Below, one piece after another: positions 12,110 through 24,400 of a DNA stretch of 64,000 nucleotides (position 1 is the stretch's first letter; every line of letters starts with the position of its first letter). The notes beneath the pieces were generated by a model. That model made no database searches. It had not been told where the DNA came from and saw only the letters and a program-made list of their open reading frames with translations. The translations under genes were made by a program, and so were the position numbers. Source of the DNA: Acanthacorydalis orientalis. Lineage: Eukaryota; Arthropoda; Insecta; Megaloptera; Corydalidae. The stretch is from assembly GCA_034766995.1 (NCBI GenBank), contig CM068321.1:13303026-13367025 (forward strand). Direction: 5' to 3'.

Positions 12110-12500
12110 CGCGAACGCAACGTAATCAAAACCAGTCCACGAAGATGCTATCTACCTGAAGCCGTCCGCTAAGATAAGTGTCCAAGATGTCCCATGGTGA
12201 TAAGTGATTGCCACGCATTTAACCTTTTTTGTATTTAATTAAAGCAATTAAGTGTCTCACACACAACACACGATGGCCGCAATGGCCGTAGATATAATCG
12301 ACACGTAACTCAAGAGATAATGTACTTGAGTGCTGGTGATACGATGCTTCGCTGAATGACTTCTTACTTCTTATACCGGGAGATAAGTATGCGAGGATAC
12401 AGATAAGCGTTGATATTATGTCACATATCGGTTTTTTAATTAGGTAATTAGGATTTAGTCGCGGTTAACGTGCACGTATTGTCTCGCGTGATTTCTATGA
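12110..12500. promoter_or_regulatory. GC-richer island with six GATA motifs; possible enhancer
   Basis: Six matches to the GATA-factor site WGATAR lie within 260 bases: AGATAG (minus, near 12148-12153), AGATAAG (12172-12178), TGATAAG (12198-12204), AGATAA (12315-12320), AGATAAG (12381-12387) and AGATAAG (12401-12407). The block is visibly richer in G+C than its flanks and also holds GATGGCCGCAATGGCCG near 12270. No coding frame of note is present. Motif clustering in a conserved-looking, GC-richer island is what an enhancer would show; function is inference. Confidence 0.28.
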
Positions 12501-12688
12501 ATCTTCAACACTAATTGCTTTTGCTTGATTTATTGATTTGCACACGCACTCACGTACACACTAAATGTTTATCTTCAATATCAATTCTATATTTTGCACA
12601 GTTATCGGTCTTGAAACCGATGAAAAACAAAATGAAATTACAAAAACTATAAAAAAATACAAATTTCAAATCCCTATCCTAAACAGAT

Positions 12689-12689
<1 letters not shown>

Positions 12690-12757
<68 letters not shown>

Positions 12758-12770
12758 GTACACATATATA

Positions 12771-12804
<34 letters not shown>

Positions 12805-12825
12805 CACATATATTTACATATACAA

Positions 12826-12922
<97 letters not shown>

Positions 12923-12954
12923 AATATATTCATATATATATATGTATATATATA
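12690..12954. repeat. Long interrupted (TA)n microsatellite
   Basis: About 265 bases of TG then TA units, broken by scattered C and G bases. Open frames on both strands here (to 152 codons) are Tyr-Ile repeats and are not genes. Confidence 0.97.
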
Positions 12955-13053
12955 AAACAAGAATTATATTCATTAACCAGATTACATACATTTCTTATAA
13001 TAACAATAAATCTTATTATTTAGCAATTTCTCAGTAGATAATTAATAATAAAC

Positions 13054-13117
13054 ACAGTTCTGACACTGTGGCTAAATTCACTTTCACAAATAAATTTAAC
13101 CACAGTCTCAGAACTGT
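13054..13117. mobile_element. 64-bp near-perfect palindrome made of FB1 ends
   Basis: Left arm ACAGTTCTGACACTGTGGCT and right arm (reverse complement) ACAGTTCTGAGACTGTGGTT differ at about two of the first 25 positions. Only about 13 bases separate the arms. The same terminal sequence ends the larger palindromic elements at 13450-13750 and 34443-34601, so this is a minimal FB1 element or two fused ends. Confidence 0.7.
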
Positions 13118-13449
13118 TTTTGTGATAAAATGAGTTCCCGGACAACACAGCTAAACAGGTACTGTAATTTTGTGTGATTTGTAGGATGAAAAAATATTCA
13201 ATTGTGAAAATAGATAAATCATTCTTAAAAATATTTGTAAGTAAACCGTAATTTTTTCATATGCGTTTCTATAATATTTTCACTTGTATATAGAATTATT
13301 AATATTTTATTTATTCATAATTTTTAATATAATAATAAAAGAACAAACATTTTATATATTTTTACAAATGGGATGAAGAAAGAATCAAAATTATATCTTT
13401 GTTAGTTATGGTTTTCAAAAGGATATTTCAATTAGACAAATTGATGAAC

Positions 13450-13750
13450 AAGTATAAATATTATAACATTAAATTCAAAAACTTATTTAAATTAGTGACT
13501 TATTCTTTTACACCAAAAATCTACAAAATTTTCTGATCAAAAATGTTTAATAATAATTATTCACCATTTTTTATTGTTCCTTATGAGCATTTTGAACATT
13601 TAAAAATGATAGGACCACTATCGAAATGCACTAGAAAAGAATTAAAAATGATTAATAATCTTTTACTGTGCATTTTTATGAAAAAAGTATGTGGTTTTTA
13701 AGGTGAGAATAATTAATTTATAAATGTGAAATTAACCACAACTAGAACTG
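13450..13750. mobile_element. FB1 palindromic MITE, copy 1
   Basis: The right end reads AACCACAACTAGAACTG followed by TA at 13751-13752, the inverse of the CAGTTCT terminus. The right arm (about 65 bases) matches the left ends of the copies at 34443 and 57206. The left arm carries the family core TTCTGATCAAAAATG near 13533. The extreme left end is eroded, so 13450 is approximate. Inverted arms, CAGTTCT-type ends and a TA target suggest a non-autonomous element of the Tc1/mariner superfamily. It encodes no protein. Confidence 0.6.
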
Positions 13751-14080
13751 TATTTGTTGTGAAATTCCGGTCACTATAGAATATAGATTAGTTACTTTTA
13801 TCACGAAATAATTTATTATCAACCTTTCTTTACAAACATTTTACAACATTTAATAAAATATAAATTTTATTTATATAAAATAAATATCATTTAGAAATTT
13901 ATATTTGGTCAAAAAATGTATAGGTTAAAATGAAGAAAATAGTTCATTTAAATGTCACAGTTTTAAGTTAAAATGCTTTTAACTTAAATATATCTGTATG
14001 TTTCAAATACTAGTTAATTGTTTTGGAGTAATGAACTTTGTAACGATTTTTTGAGTTTATTCATACAACTTCTCCCTCTC

Positions 14081-14117
<37 letters not shown>
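14081..14117. repeat. (TA)n microsatellite
   Basis: TATACA then TA units after a short CTCTCT run, again in TC-then-TA order. Confidence 0.9.
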
Positions 14118-14120
<3 letters not shown>

Positions 14121-14597
14121 TGTACATGTATATAATTTTCAATGTTATTGACTTGGAATAATAATAATAATAAAGTTTTATTGGTTTCAACATCGCTTGA
14201 ATTTACCATAATAAAATATATATTTATTCTATGCTTTGTTCTTTTCTCTTAATATCTTTACATTTCAATATACATTTAATATTACTAATAAATATTTGTT
14301 TTTTATGAATTTGAATTTAATTATTTGTAATTGTACGAGAAATATAGTCAATTTAACAGTGAATTTATTAAATAAAGTTATTTATTTTATGTTTTCTTAA
14401 TAATTGTCGTAATTTGAATATTCAACGAAATGCAGCTATAAAATGTTATTTTATTGTGATGAATTCATTTAAAATATTTTAGTTTGAATTTTTAGAAACA
14501 TCGAAAAACATAAAACGTTCAAAACAATCATTCTGTTCAGTTATGTAGAAGTTTCGGATGCCTTTTCATTTAGTCATAGCCTAAAAAATGTCTGTTT

Positions 14598-14616
14598 TAT
14601 ATATATATATATGTTT

Positions 14617-14654
<38 letters not shown>

Positions 14655-14668
14655 TATGTATATATAAT
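14598..14668. repeat. Interrupted (TA)n microsatellite
   Basis: TA units broken by GTTT and GTATAT. Confidence 0.95.
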
Positions 14669-15209
14669 AACAATCATTTATTGTTTAATTGAAACTAGTG
14701 ATATTGAATAGACGAAAAACTGTATCCACTAAATGTATGTATGAACAAAAGCAAGAAGAACTCATTATTGAATCAATGCCAATATTATAAAAATGTTTAA
14801 TGGATTATTATTTTTATGAATTTATTTATTGTAATATAATTTTATTTTATGATAAAAATACAAATTTTTTAAGATAATATCATCGATACATTTTTAAAGG
14901 AATTTAATGATACATATTTGATAAAACATATATTAAAATATGTACACTTCATTTAAAAACATGGAAAAAACGTCGATATAAGTTTTCGCTTCGATTAAAT
15001 TTGTAACGAGCTGATAGATTTTTTAAAATGATAAAAAGACAAATTTTAATACGAATATGTTAATATATAAATTTCCAGATATAATAAAAATTATTTTCTT
15101 CTCTATAAAATGTTTTATTTAAGAGAACTTCTTCAAGTACCAACACGGATTTTTGTTATCTTTTACTACGAAAGTGAATATTCAGCTATTTCTTATGGTT
15201 TGCAATAAA

Positions 15210-16351
15210 AATTATAGTTTTATCACTCTAAAATTAATTTCAAAAAAAAAATGTTCTATCTACATAAATAATAAAATAACATTTGTGATCAAAAATTGAT
15301 TATTTAAAAAGAGTATGCTCGTTTTTTATTGTTGATTATATGCATTTCGATCGAAATATTAAATTGGTAGGAAAATAATTGCGGTTTTGTTTTCTGAATT
15401 CTAACCTTATTTTTTTTCACTGATAATGTCATTACATTGTGTTTATGTTAATATAATTTTAAAGTGCATATTACAGTCTGTATTTTGATAAGATCGACTA
15501 TGGTTTTATTATTAATTTTGCTTCAAATTGGGCTCATTAATTAAAGATAGAAATGAAGCAAATAAGAGCAACTTTTTGCATGAGTTCAAAACAGGTGGTA
15601 AAGTAGCAAAAACTACTCGTAAACTAAACGATTCTTTTAGTGTGGGTATTGTTAAGGAATGTACAATGCAATAGTAGTTTTAAAAATTTCGTGCTGGGGA
15701 CGAGAGATTTGAAGATGTAGAAGGTAGCAGGCATCCTTATTCAATTCATAACGATCAATTGAAGGCGTTAGTTGAATCAGAACCACTGACAACAATTCGA
15801 GAGCTTGAATAAAAGTGAAGCGTTTATCATCCAACAGTCCTGTTCCATTTAAAACACTTAGGAAAATCAAAAAATCTATAAATGTATATGAATTTGATGG
15901 CTATAAACCGCAATTATATTTTTTTACCAACCTAATACAACATACAGAAAAATCTGTAATTACTATATATTATAATTTTATTAATATTTCTCTGCTAGCT
16001 AATATTTCACACTTTCACTACACAATAAATAATATTTCTTAAATTATAATTAATTAAAATAGTGTAATTATAAACAGTATGATCTTAATATTTTTTTTTG
16101 ATAAAAATAATCTATCTATAAATTGTATTTCAAAAAAATTTGAAACAACTGATACTATTTCTTCAATATTGTTCATTTTTTGATTGTTGATTATATACAT
16201 TTCGATGACAATGAAACCATCCTTAGAGTGATAAAGTACAGAAGAATATAATTTAAAATATTTCTTCAATTCGATAATATTTTATTGAACATTTTTGATC
16301 AGAAAAATGGTATGGTTTGTGGGACGAGACTAAAATTCGTTTGTAAAACTG
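15210..16351. mobile_element. FB1 palindromic MITE, copy 2, split by a mariner
   Basis: A left-arm fragment with GTGATCAAAAATTGATTATT and ATATGCATTTCGAT ends at 15358. The deleted mariner 15359-15935 follows, and then arm sequence appears to resume as CATACAGAAAAATCTG, matching GTACAGAAAAATCT in the copy at 26674. Further on, 16177-16240 is another left-arm segment, and 16268-16351 is a right arm (TGAACATTTTTGATCAGAAA, then a GTTTGTGGGACGAGAC block and an AAAACTGCA end). The left boundary is approximate, and the order suggests more than one copy or internal rearrangement. Confidence 0.5.
15359..15935 (+). mobile_element. Internally deleted mariner (MITE), copy A
   Basis: It is bounded by inverted termini: TTAAATTGGTAGGAAAATAA at the left, and a right end reading TTTTTACCAACCTAA. 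TA lies on both sides (15357-15358 and 15936-15937). At 577 bp it is under half a full mariner. The interior encodes only the transposase N-terminus: KQIRATFLHEF or its shifted equivalent, a degenerate helix-turn-helix region, LVESEPLTTIRELE, then HPTVLFHLKHLGK. After that the coding sequence stops abruptly and sequence close to the right terminus follows. Frameshifts and stops are present. The same junction occurs in copies B (42254-42801) and C (55133-55420). Without a catalytic domain it would have needed transposase from another element. Confidence 0.82.
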
Positions 16352-16386
16352 CATCATTATTGAAATTAATTAAAATTTAAGTTTAC

Positions 16387-16934
16387 TTAACACGTCTGCG
16401 TACACCTTATTAGACTGAAGTCGTACGTAGAAACTTTCAAGTGTTTTACAAAACTAGATAACATGTCAAAACCTGTAGATATTTTTTTATATCAATTATT
16501 ATTCCTATCCTATTTTTTTTGTGAAAAAAAATATTGGAAGGCCACAGCAGTTATTTTCCAACAAACCGCTGATTTTTCAAGCTGGGACAAGATGGTTGTG
16601 ATCGTCTAATGGTTTCTTCTACAAATCAAGCATGAATATATAACGGTTGATTCATTTGACTATTTAAAAATAGTATTGCAAAGTGCTTATATTTTTTTAT
16701 TAAAACAATCGAACACTAACTACATGCCTATACCAAACCTCAGCGACATCTTTGTGATAATTGAAATGTTTAGCTATTTCCTGGGACACTGAAAAGAAAA
16801 TTGTGGTTCATTGTGAGACACAATATCACGATTCAATAGTATAACACATATAACCAGAGCGGTTGCAACCATTTTGTCCCTGGAACACTGGAAGCATAAA
16901 ACGGTTACAGCCATCTTGTCCCCGGACGTGTTAA
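16387..16934. mobile_element. TTAA-bounded non-autonomous element, possibly piggyBac-like
   Basis: TTAA at 16387-16390 is followed by CACGTCTGCGTACACC. At the other end CCCCGGACGTG is followed by TTAA at 16931-16934, whose inverse reads CACGTCCGGGGACAAG. TTAA target duplication with short inverted ends is the hallmark of piggyBac elements. A subterminal inverted pair is also visible: GGGACAAGATGGTTGTGATC near 16579 and the inverse of ACAGCCATCTTGTCCCC near 16905. An imperfect tandem repeat of about 43 bases (GGTTGCAACCATTTTGTCCC and GGTTACAGCCATCTTGTCCC) lies just inside the right end. No transposase is encoded. Terminal identity is short, so the call is tentative. Confidence 0.45.
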
Positions 16935-17194
16935 ATATAATAAAGCATAGAATTATTTAAACGGCACAAAGATAAAAAATATATTCTAACCATAAGTCAA
17001 CAATTAACCCAACTAACAAAAAATTATATATTGAATACAATAATAAAAAATATTTTTTTTATATTTTTAACTACAAGTATTACACTAATTTATTTAAGTG
17101 TTTTTTAATGTTTTTTTATGAAAATAAAAACAACTTCCCTTTAAAATACAGTTATAGATCTTAATTTAATAGCAACATACCGCATATATTTCAT

Positions 17195-17197
<3 letters not shown>

Positions 17198-17247
<50 letters not shown>
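17198..17247. repeat. (TA)n microsatellite
   Basis: About 25 TA units. Confidence 0.97.
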
Positions 17248-17250
<3 letters not shown>

Positions 17251-17875
17251 AGCTACCAATTATAGAGACATCAGTAATATCATTACGAACACCGGTAATA
17301 AATATTTTACGATTGCACTGTAAAGATAGTATCTGAGGATGCAAGGCATGCAAATTATTTTGTATTGCCGACGACCTTCATAATGAAAACAAAATTAATT
17401 TTGTATTGAGATTTTCTTTTATGGATATTCAATGTGTCATGATTTCGAATTCTATCATAAGATATGTCATTAAGATGTTCATTACGGAAACAATTACACC
17501 GTTGGATTGTAAACATCGATTTTTATAACAGATGTTAAAATGAAACATAAAAAGCAACACTTTTTTTATATTCATACCTTAAATGCGACGTTACACATAT
17601 CTGTATTGATATTTATGAAAATGTTCTGCAATATATGCACATTAACATACTTTCGCATAATGTAAAATTGCATATTTTTTTGTGTATTTAACACGTTTGA
17701 CTCAATATAAATTATTGGCTTTACTAGATGTACGTTTTAGTAAGTATACAATTGTTTAACACTAATTTTTGATATAAACACTCATGACATATTATATACA
17801 AGAAATTTAGTAAAATTATTTAAAACTATTGTTTTTTTATTTTATAATTATATACGTAGACGATTAAAAAACGAA

Positions 17876-17879
<4 letters not shown>

Positions 17880-17960
<81 letters not shown>
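17880..17960. repeat. (TC)n(TA)n compound microsatellite
   Basis: About 13 TC units pass directly into about 26 TA units. Confidence 0.97.
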
Positions 17961-17963
<3 letters not shown>

Positions 17964-18239
17964 AAACAGCATAAATATTCCATCGATGTTTTACAATCAA
18001 TCTTTATATTTGTTTAACTACATAACATTAAATATTAAATCTCAATATTTATTCAACAAATTATATATTAATACATTTTAACTAATTTATATGTTATTGT
18101 TATTTTATTACTAGTCATGAGGCATGAAAATGCGAAGAGTAATATAAAAGTCAACAATTGAAGTAGCTTTGAATAAATTTTGGAATAAGATACAATAATA
18201 TTTTTTTATAAATGACGTTCTACAAAAAAATACAATAAT

Positions 18240-18420
18240 TAAGTTTCCATAAATGAATTTTTCTCGCACCTCAAGTTAAAAATATGCAATAGATGAACTG
18301 ATCATTTTAATTGTTGCTTATAAATATTTCAATAACAGTTATATCATCCTCAGCGTCATAAAGATGAGAAAATATGTCCCTAAGGTACAGATTTTTTTAT
18401 TTATTATTTTGATTTACTCA
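18240..18420 (+). mobile_element. FB1 fragment (left arm), copy 3
   Basis: Contains GATCATTTTAATTGTTG, TATTTCAATAACAG, then ATCATCCTCAGCGTCA and AAGGTACAGATTTTT. These blocks match, in order, the arm of FB1 at 26674 and 57206. No right arm was recognised, and the limits are approximate. Confidence 0.45.
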
Positions 18421-20366
18421 GAAAGTTAGTAGGTATAGATTTTTCGATAAAGTACAGATTGTTCCTTATCGCTACTGACATTCGAATAAAGAGCAATCAA
18501 CAATGCATGTACCTACAGGATGCATATAGAATGTGAACAAGTACTAAGAAAAGTAATATACTGAAAACCCTCCATTATCATTCTATCTTCCTCTATGTAT
18601 TTTTTTATATCTTCAAAAATCAACTGAAAAAAGATGACATTCCAGGCGCCAAATCTAATACTTTTTGAAGACTACATTCCTTGAGAAGTTTCAGGAATGT
18701 TAAGATAAATGCCTATCATCTGAATAAGATTATTTTAAAGGTAACAGTACTTAATAATGGTATATACGTCCCTTATTCTTGGAATTAATATTTAAATCTT
18801 AAAACATTTCGATAGTTCTCGTACTTTTTTAATTTCAATATTTTTTTAAAAGAAATAATCTCCAAAAAAAGTTCCCAATCATCTGTTTCATTTATTAATT
18901 TAAAACCTCGTTTTCTGATATGTATTCATAAGCTTAACTTATTCATTCAGCATTTTTTTATCACTAAAAAATAAAATAATACATTATTAACAAAAATGTG
19001 TGATATGAAAAAATAAAATCATGTATAAAAAACATGTTTATATCTTGTACATAAAAGCGACTATAAATTACTGAAAGATCAATCCCGGTGTCGTTGTAGG
19101 AGTGAAAACTGTACGAGTAATCGAATTACAAAATACCCCTACATTCAAATGACAACGTATTCACCAATGCCGCGAAACTCATTATAATTCAGTCACTGGA
19201 CCTCATTAGTTAGTTGTTTATACGTTTATTATTCACAATTGATAAGAAAGCCGGTACTGTGCCTAGCGTGCGCGGCGTGCTGAAACAACGATCATAGTTT
19301 GAATCCAGCTCACGTACACGTTCAACTCCATGTATAGGCATGCGTGTATATATGACACTTGTTTTGCTGATAAGCGCTTATAGCAACGTCTTTATTTTGC
19401 AACCTTTAAGTGCACTGGCGTATTTAGACATTCTCTACGCTTTATATTTAATTTGTAAGCGCCAACCGAAGATATATTGATATGTTGCCACTAAACTCAA
19501 CATAAATTCGCATCAAACAGATGACTGGTTTAATTATTTCATTCACTGTGGCATGTTTTTATTTTTAAACAGTTAACACATTAATACAGTTGCATATATA
19601 TTTTTATTTTGAAATGTTTAAATAATAAGGATTCAGTTACAAAATAGTGCGTTGTAAATGGCTACTTAAATGGGACATTTAAAAATAAACATCAATCTTT
19701 CATCATTATTTTAGTCGTAAGTAGAAACTGAGTCGTTGTATTTCAATCTGTCAGTGCATTAAAGTGATTTATATTTCAGTTTATTTGTTTTTCAGTGGTT
19801 TTCTTTTATATGTTTAAAACTATAACTTCTTTCTTAACAGTGACTTTATTTAATCCGAAAATATTTCTTTTCATTTCTTTAATGTTCTTTTCATTCAAAG
19901 AAATTTAGAAACGTACAGTAAAGTAATATTTGATTTTTTATTATTTTTACACTAATCTATCTTTCATTGTTTAAAGCTTTTATAAATATAAACAATCATT
20001 AAAAACAAAGATTAAAAAGCTTGAAGTATATTCTAAGGACGCTGGTAATGTTTAATAATATATTGAATACATTTAAAATATAAAATATACGGCAGATTAC
20101 TTTCAGTCTTTAATAGAATTTGTGAAAAAAATGTAAAGAAATAAATACAATATTCTTGATATTCATGATTTACTTAATATGAGACGCTATTGATCTCTTA
20201 AAATTTGTTTAAAAACAACACAAAATTATTACATTCTCTCAGATTGATCAAAATTCGTGCTTAAAATTTAATAAAACCTATATTTGATTAAATATTATAT
20301 TTATTTTTTATTTTCAGTATAAAAATTTTCAATATTTGTAAATTCATTTTTTTCTTTGCTCTTAAA

Positions 20367-20369
<3 letters not shown>

Positions 20370-20397
<28 letters not shown>

Positions 20398-20413
20398 AGT
20401 GTGTGTGTGTGTA
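20370..20413. repeat. (TA)n(TG)n compound microsatellite
   Basis: About 13 TA units followed by about six GT units. Confidence 0.95.
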
Positions 20414-21394
20414 TAAACATATATTAAAAATCTGTTATATGAACACTGATATAATGATTTAACAAAGACAATAAGTAAATATATATATATACACACATAA
20501 ATTTTAGTTAGTGTATATCTTTATATAAACTCACTTTTTGTAGATACAGTAATAGTATTGTAGAGTGTCTACAAAACTCTTTCATAAATTTGTACATAAA
20601 TCTATTGATGTAAACTGCATTGGTCCTGAAAGATTTCATTATTATTTGTTATAGGACATTTACTCTCAAATGTTATAAATTTAAGTAATTACATATAATA
20701 ATCATATATTTTCTATACTGCTAATGAAAAAACAATCATTAGAATTTTTTTAAATATAGTTCATTAAACTAACTGTACTTTTATAACGGTGTTTTAAAAT
20801 AGCTCTACTACTAAAGACCATTCTAAAAACTAGACAATATAGTTTTCATATTCTTTATCTCTAGTGTTGAAGTAAGTCGAAAAAATATTTTTGAACCCAT
20901 TTTTACTGCTAGAAGGAAGAACTAATCACTTGGGATTAAACACAGGAAATTAATAGAATAAATGTCTGAACCAAAAATAAATATTGAGGCTCCTCCGGCA
21001 TTTTTATTTTACAAACTAATCATGAAACAGTTTGTGAATAAATCCCACCATTTCTCAACAAAGAAAATTTTGTTAACAATCATGCGTATGACCCTAGTAT
21101 TATATGGGAATTATCCAGTCATAAAAATTTTCTGCTTTCCAATATATGGATCATAATTGTCTTAATACTCTGTTAAGTCTTGAATTCGATAAATACTCAA
21201 CTTACACACAACTGATACTGGATATTTTGTTATTAGGATTTGGTGTCATAGTAGTATTTTCAGATCTGATTAGCAATATTTTCTTAATTTGTTTTCAGAG
21301 ATCACATCTTTTTGTGAACTTTTTACTAATTTTGTATTTTTGAATTTATAAACACATATGAACGGAACACAATTGTAAGGTATCATGTCTTCCA

Positions 21395-21460
<66 letters not shown>
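21395..21460. repeat. (TC)n(TA)n compound microsatellite
   Basis: About 12 CT units pass directly into about 21 TA units. Confidence 0.97.
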
Positions 21461-21463
<3 letters not shown>

Positions 21464-24400
21464 CATACACATAATTTATAGTGTAATTTAATTAGAAAAT
21501 AACAATAACTTACAACTAAAAAATCTAATTTAAAAAATCATACGTTCTAATTTAAACTAAACCCCATTAGAGTTAATTTATTAAAAAATATGTCCCGAAC
21601 GTTTAGATATTTGAATATTGATATTGTTTGAACTTAAAAGAAGTATTAAAAAGTAAGATATTTTATTCAAATTAAATGTTAAACAGCAGAAATATTTCTT
21701 AAGTAAATTACACGGCAAGCGTTTTATGTTCGACCGATAACTTTTGGACAATTAAAATTTATATTATTCAAAATTATATTGTAATGAAATGAATGCATTA
21801 ACATTTATAATCCAGTATAATATACATATATAATCTAAAATATATAATAGTGTTGTATAGCAATTAAATATATACATTCAACTCAAATTACCAATTAAAT
21901 AAACAAAAATAAAATACTTGTTTAGATAAAAATCGATCCCGAAACAGATAAATCTTATACACATTTAAAGAAAACTGACTGCTTCTCTTGGAAACAACAA
22001 CATAAATAATTAGCTTATATTAACTGCAGATAAACAGACATACTTCAAAACAAGTTTCTCTTGAGACACACTACGCCAAAGCCACGCGCCAATGAATTTT
22101 ATTTATTTTTATTACAACTATTTTCAATTGTAGGTTTTATGTTTGTTTTAAGTACTCGAGTAAAATAAATTTACATCGATAACAAAAAATACAGATACGT
22201 TTATCAGTTTTAATGCTGACTTTTCAATCAAATTGTTTAAATTAAATAAATTACCAGGTTCACATTTCCATATTTTATTTAAATATTTAAAATGTTTAGT
22301 ATAGACTAATCTATATGGAAATCGATGGAATGCTTACAACAGATCAATTTTGTGACTACATTTATTATAACACTCACTATGTGGTCTGTGAAAATCCAAC
22401 AGAATACTTGTGTGTTCAAATATAGCTTTTATTTCCAAGCAAATAAAAACTGTAAAAAATTACAAAAATACTAAATATTTTTAGAAATTAAAACTCTTTG
22501 CACAAATTATTACTAAAAATAAACTAAATAACAATATGATTTGTATATTTAATAAAATGTCATATATAAAATATTTATTGGAGACGTAATAATAGATAAA
22601 ACTATCCAAAATTCGAAATTCATAATAAATTTTTAAATAGTAAATGAAATAATAAGTAATATATTTGATAACCAGTCTCTTAAAATTAAATATAAAATGT
22701 TTTTTCAAGCCAGTGAATGTGAGAATTCATTGATTCGAACTTGATGAAACAAACATTTTTAAATTTAATTAAGAAATTTATTTATAAAAATTATTAAGTG
22801 ATAATTAAATATGAATAAAAATTCGTAAATATGTATCGTAGAAAAGGGAAAAAATAATTTCTAAATTCAATTTCAAAACACTATACTCGTATATCACATA
22901 TGTTAATGATAAGTTATTTTTTAAAAAAAGTATACATTCGTGAATTTCGAATTTTTAACTTTTTTATCTGTTATTATATCTCTAATAAATCTTTAAATAC
23001 ATGGAATTTTATTACAAATCATAACTGTCATAAATTTAAATTATATTTATTAAAACTATGAATAATTATTTTTATTAATTGCAAATGTTCAATATATTTT
23101 TCGAAGTTTGAAATCTAACTACAATATTTCAAAGTTGAAACTTGACATATTATAGAAAAAATAAATTAACAGATAATGCAAAGAAAGTATGAAAGAGAGG
23201 AGTGAATTACAAGTCTTATAAAAATCTGTAATAGTTTTGTTATCAGATATCTTTAAATGCTACCACATTTATATTTCAGAAATCCTTTAACTATGAAATA
23301 AAACAAAACTCAATGAATTATAATTAATTTCTATAATATAATACAAGGAATCTTACGTAATGCACTTTTATATAAAATGTAATTTTTTCATAAACTACGC
23401 ACGTGAAAAGTGAAAATAATTGTATTAAAATATTTTTTTAATACGATTTTTCTAGTTGCATTACAGAAAATATTAAATTAGAAAAGATAAGTTTACTGTG
23501 AAATTTGTCACAGAAAACTTAAAAAGAAAAAAAATCAGCAATAAAACATCTGATAGCATCGAGAGATATAAAGAAAATATATTTAGAAAATATTTTTTTG
23601 TGTTATTTCCTATGAAATTAATTATAAACGTGATGAATGCTCTAAAGAAAATATTAATAACTTAAATTATCAAGTTTTATAAATAATTTGTATTTTTTTT
23701 GCGATATGACTAACATATACTTTTTATACATTTTTTTTAGCATATGATATAATAGTATTACCTGATTCTTGAAAGAACATGAACTAAGAAAATATGTATG
23801 ACACACAATCAATCTCACTGAAGTCAAAAAAAAAATAATAATAAGAGGAATGTGTAATTATTTTTCTGGTAACTGGTGTTTGTCTGTACGTTATCTGATT
23901 TAATTTTGTAAATGATCTATGATTCATATAAAAGAAATAAAACATTAAATACATTGACAATTAGCTAGGAAATAAAATATACTTCAGAACTTTCAATGGA
24001 GCTTTTTATAATAATACTTAACATAACTCTAGAATACTGAAGAAACCCTAGTTTCTGACTGACTCAAGCAACAAATATATAAATTAAGATTTTTAAGAAG
24101 AACAAACTGATTTTGAATAAATACATAAATAAATACCTTACACAAAGAACAGTATTGTCTTCTATAGTCTGTATATGAATTAAGTAATCTATATTTTCTA
24201 TAATAAATAATTAATGAACGCAGTAGAAATAAATTTACATGAAAAATAAACAGATAGTAGAATAAGAAAGAAAACACATCTTACTTTTATTATTTCTTTT
24301 TTAAATTTCATATTTTTTGTAATTAAAAAGGAATTTTATGTTACATAAATTATGAAGTATACAATTTTCTAAATAAGCAAAAGAAATAAAAACTTCTCAT

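Noticed and set aside
12565..13037. Open frames up to 152 codons on both strands
   Set aside because: They are Tyr-Ile runs created by translating (TA)n and have no independent coding signal. The same holds for frames across other TA arrays (for example 11086-11280, 29937-30169, 43330-43594, 49311-49505, 61034-61276).
15652..15870. 72-codon minus-strand open frame
   Set aside because: It is antisense to the transposase remnant of deleted mariner copy A.
19230..19340. tRNA-like B box (GTTTGAATCC) suggesting a tRNA or tRNA-derived SINE
   Set aside because: No matching A box at the right distance, no cloverleaf, and no other copy in the window.
20962..21343. Two consecutive small hydrophobic frames
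   Set aside because: They show no splice signals, no recognisable family, and base composition like the flanks.
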